A stretch of 64,000 nt of DNA. Source: Cupriavidus pauculus (GTDB taxonomy: Bacteria > Pseudomonadota > Gammaproteobacteria > Burkholderiales > Burkholderiaceae). Positions 61,865 through 64,000 of this stretch are shown here, piece after piece. The first letter of the stretch is position 1; each line of letters begins with the position of its first letter. The stretch covers positions 992,001-1,056,000 of the forward strand of contig NZ_CP033969.1 of the NCBI RefSeq assembly GCF_003854935.1. The letters run 5' to 3'. The notes beneath the pieces were generated by a model. It saw only the letters and a program-made list of their open reading frames with translations, was not told the DNA's origin and did no database searches. The translations under genes and the position numbers were made by a program.

Positions 61865-62959
61865 TCACCGTTCGTCGTAGCTGACCACCACGCGCGGGGT
61901 CAGCGCGCGGGCCTGGCACGTCAGCACGAAGCCCTTTTCCATCTCCCACGGCTCCAGCGTGTAGTTTTTCTCCATCTCGACCTGGCCCTCCAGCACCTTG
62001 GCCCGGCAGGTACAGCAGACGCCGCCCTTGCACGCATAGGGCAGGTCCAGCCCGGCGGCCAGCGCGGTGTCCAGTACATTTGCGTCTTCCAGCGGCAGGC
62101 GCATGCTGTGCTGCTTGCCGTCGAGCACGACCACCAGTTCGGCCGTGCCGGCGTGGCTGGCATGGGCGGCCGATGCGGCCGGGGCAGGGCGCCGGGGCGC
62201 CAGCGGCACGCCAAAGCGCTCGGCGTGGATCTTGTGCGGGTCAAGCCCGGCGGCCTTGAGCGCCGCCTCCACCTCGTCGATCATCGACGCGGGGCCGCAG
62301 ACGAACGCGGCGTCGATGTCATCGACGGGCAGCAGCGTTTCCAGGAAGGCGGTCACGCGCGGGCCGTCCAGCCGGCCGTGCAGCAGGTCTACCTCCTGCG
62401 GCTGGCGCGACAGCACGTGGTACAGCGTGAAGCGCGACAGGTACTGGTTCTTCAGGTCCTCCAGCGCTTCGGAGAAGATGATCGTGTCGACGCTGCGGTT
62501 GCCGTAGATCAAGGTGAAACGGCTCTCGGGCTCCACGGCCAGCGTGGTGCGGATCAGCGACAGCACCGGCGTGATGCCGCTGCCCGCCGCGAAGGCCACG
62601 TAGTGGCGCGCCGCCCCGGCATCGAGCGGCACGTGGAAGCGGCCGTCCGGCGTCATCACGTCGAGGGTCTGGCCCGCCGCCACGGTGTCGTGCAGCCACG
62701 TGGAGAAGACGCCGTCGTCCACCAGCTTGACGGCCACGCGCAGCTCGCCGCGCTCGTCGTAGTCCTGCACGCCGCAGCAGATCGAATAGGAGCGGCGCAC
62801 GTCCGTGCCGTCGACCGGCGCCCGGAGCGTCAGGAACTGGCCCTGGGTGAAGCGGTAGGCATCGCGCAGGTCGGGCGGCACGTCGAAGGCGATCGAAACC
62901 GTGTCCGACGTCTCCGGGCGGACCTGCGCCACGCGCAGCGGATGGAACTGGGGAGTCAT
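61865..62959 (-). CDS. paaE: 1,2-phenylacetyl-CoA epoxidase, reductase subunit PaaE
   Basis: The 364-residue protein has an FNR-like FAD domain (RRSYSICCG, about 55-63), an NAD-binding domain (AAGSGITPVLSLIRTTL), a hinge, and a C-terminal plant-type [2Fe-2S] domain with ACKGGVCCTCRAK and a final Cys in VLTCQA. It passes electrons from NADPH to the PaaAC oxygenase. It lies 12 bases downstream of paaD. Confidence 0.94.
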   Translation of the reverse strand: MTPQFHPLRVAQVRPETSDTVSIAFDVPPDLRDAYRFTQGQFLTLRAPVDGTDVRRSYSICCGVQDYDERGELRVAVKLVDDGVFSTWLHDTVAAGQTLDVMTPDGRFHVPLDAGAARHYVAFAAGSGITPVLSLIRTTLAVEPESRFTLIYGNRSVDTIIFSEALEDLKNQYLSRFTLYHVLSRQPQEVDLLHGRLDGPRVTAFLETLLPVDDIDAAFVCGPASMIDEVEAALKAAGLDPHKIHAERFGVPLAPRRPAPAASAAHASHAGTAELVVVLDGKQHSMRLPLEDANVLDTALAAGLDLPYACKGGVCCTCRAKVLEGQVEMEKNYTLEPWEMEKGFVLTCQARALTPRVVVSYDER

Positions 62960-62971
62960 GGCCGGCGGTGC

Positions 62972-63604
62972 TCAGTAGGGTTTGAAGTAGTCGAACGGCT
63001 CGCGGCAGTCCAGGCAGCGGTACAGCGCCTTGCAGGCCGTGGACGCGAAGCGGGACACTTCCTGCGTGTGCCGGCTGCCGCAGTGAGGGCAGGCGATGGC
63101 CACCGGCTGCGCGGCGCGCGGGACGAAGCGCAGCGGCTGCGCGGCCCCCGGTCGCGACGGGCCCGGCGCGCACTGCCCGGGCGGCGCGATGCCGTAGGCG
63201 CGCAGGCTGGCGCGGCCGGCTTCGGTGATCCAGTCGGTGGTCCAGGCCGGGGCCAGCACGGTGCGCACGCGCCACGGCCCCAGGCCGGCGGCTTGCAGCG
63301 CGCGGCCGACGTCTTCCTCGATCTGGGACATCGCCGGGCAGCCCGAATAGGTGGGCGTGATCACGGCCTCGATGGTCGTGCCGTCGTCGGCCAGCGCCAC
63401 GTCGCGCAGGATGCCGAGGTCGCGGATCGACACCACGGGGATTTCCGGGTCCGGCACGGCCTCCAGCGCCGCCCAGGCCCGCGCCAGACGGTCGTCGGCC
63501 GTACCCGGCGCTGCGCTGGCCGGGGCGGCATCGAACACGGGCGCGAACGGCGAGATGGCGGGCGGCGTCATCGGCAAGGCTGGCGGCGAGGCAGGGCGCT
63601 GCAT
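62972..63604 (-). CDS. paaD: 1,2-phenylacetyl-CoA epoxidase subunit PaaD
   Basis: The 210-residue protein has an MIP18/DUF59 domain (VPDPEIPVVSIRDLGILRDV, PTYSGCPAMSQIEEDVGRAL) that assists iron-sulfur assembly, a Pro-rich stretch, and a C-terminal zinc ribbon (CPHCGSRHT and CLDCREPFDYF). The first 20 residues are variable, so a second in-frame start at residue 12 is possible. It is co-transcribed with paaC and paaE. Confidence 0.92.
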   Translation of the reverse strand: MQRPASPPALPMTPPAISPFAPVFDAAPASAAPGTADDRLARAWAALEAVPDPEIPVVSIRDLGILRDVALADDGTTIEAVITPTYSGCPAMSQIEEDVGRALQAAGLGPWRVRTVLAPAWTTDWITEAGRASLRAYGIAPPGQCAPGPSRPGAAQPLRFVPRAAQPVAIACPHCGSRHTQEVSRFASTACKALYRCLDCREPFDYFKPY

Positions 63605-63617
63605 GGCGGGCTCCCGC

Positions 63618-64000
63618 TTACCACTGCGCGCCCGGATGGGCCCGCGCCAGCCCCTGCAGTTCGGCCAGCAGGTAGCTCATGTGTTCGGAATGCACGCCGT
63701 GCTTGCCGGTGGAAACAAAGTCCGACGCGGCCGGACGGCGCAGCGTGGCGTCGTCGAGCACGGCGGTCACCGTGGCGTCCCACGCCTCGCGCAGGTCGGC
63801 CGTCAGCAAGCCCACGCCCTGCGCGGCGGCTTCCTGCTCCACGGCATCGACGGCGAAGCACTCGTTCATGTACGGCAGCAGGTGGTCCAGCGCACGCTGC
63901 ATGCGGTCGTGCGAAGCCGCCGTGCCATCGCCCAGCCGCACCATCCAGTCGGCCGCATGGTGCAGGTGGTAGCGCACCTCCTTGGCCGACTTGGCCGCGA
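63618..64000 (-). CDS. paaC: 1,2-phenylacetyl-CoA epoxidase subunit PaaC, 5' end cut by window
   Basis: The C-terminal part of about 127 residues is present: YHLHHAADWMVRLGDGTAAS and SHDRMQRALDHLLPYMNEC, then GLLTADLREAWDATV and GKHGVHSEHMSYLLAELQ. This matches PaaC, the structural partner of the catalytic PaaA. The start lies beyond base 64000. The order paaC-paaD-paaE is canonical, so paaA and paaB should follow outside the window. Confidence 0.9.
   Translation of the reverse strand, partial: AAKSAKEVRYHLHHAADWMVRLGDGTAASHDRMQRALDHLLPYMNECFAVDAVEQEAAAQGVGLLTADLREAWDATVTAVLDDATLRRPAASDFVSTGKHGVHSEHMSYLLAELQGLARAHPGAQW

Overview
The window is about 64 kb of high-GC bacterial DNA with tightly packed genes. 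Gene content and order point to a beta-proteobacterium of the Burkholderiaceae, most likely Cupriavidus or a close Ralstonia relative. Indicators are the rsmI/yraN/diaA/BON-lipoprotein block, a Sox cluster with flavocytochrome c, a complete type II secretion operon with detached gspC, a TetR/DUF1835/paaEDC phenylacetate cluster and a fused indolepyruvate oxidoreductase. I ran no database search. All family assignments come from reading motifs, length and neighbourhood.

Layout. 1-7.1 kb: a membrane protein, a LysR regulator, a GntR(FCD) regulator with a DctA-type carrier, and two divergently transcribed M20 amidohydrolases/peptidases. These last four look like one uptake-and-hydrolysis module with a shared, AT-rich control region. 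7.2-12.3 kb: small stress and housekeeping genes (MarR/AhpD-like pair, two GNATs, azoreductase, ArsC, exonuclease, metallo-beta-lactamase hydrolase). 12.5-16.5 kb: rlpA, rsmI, yraN, diaA and a BON-domain lipoprotein, with a run of DnaA-box-like sequences between diaA and the BON gene. 16.5-24.8 kb: sulfur oxidation genes (cytochrome c, flavocytochrome c sulfide dehydrogenase, a permease, cytochrome c, soxYZ, DsrE-like, soxAXB) with no soxCD. 24.8-26.6 kb: tRNA-Ala(CGC), a long perfect hairpin, then a less GC-rich accessory segment encoding a PAAR/alpha-beta-hydrolase fusion and a small overlapping membrane protein. This pair reads as a type VI secretion effector with its immunity protein.

26.7-40.8 kb: transporters (CDF, LysE, three MFS), 3-methyladenine glycosylase, ring-cleavage dioxygenase, a GFA protein, a 1197-residue indolepyruvate oxidoreductase and a NYN/LOTUS-like RNA-binding protein. 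Copies of a GC-rich 26-bp palindrome lie between genes. 41-52.5 kb: gspF-E-D-N-M-L-K-J-I-H-G, all read leftward. 52.6-54.5 kb: nsrR and hmp, each preceded by a recognisable NsrR-type operator; they separate gspC (54.6 kb) from the other gsp genes. 55.3-64 kb: four-EF-hand protein, Lrp regulator, GNAT, kefF/kefC, a TetR regulator, DUF1835 protein, and paaE, paaD and the 3' part of paaC, cut by the window edge.

The items most worth a second look are the PAAR-hydrolase/small-membrane-protein pair beside tRNA-Ala, the DnaA-box cluster beside diaA, the paired NsrR operators, several exact inverted repeats in divergent promoter regions, the M20 enzyme lacking the usual bridging aspartate, and the Sox cluster lacking SoxCD. 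No CRISPR array, transposase, rRNA or prophage is visible.
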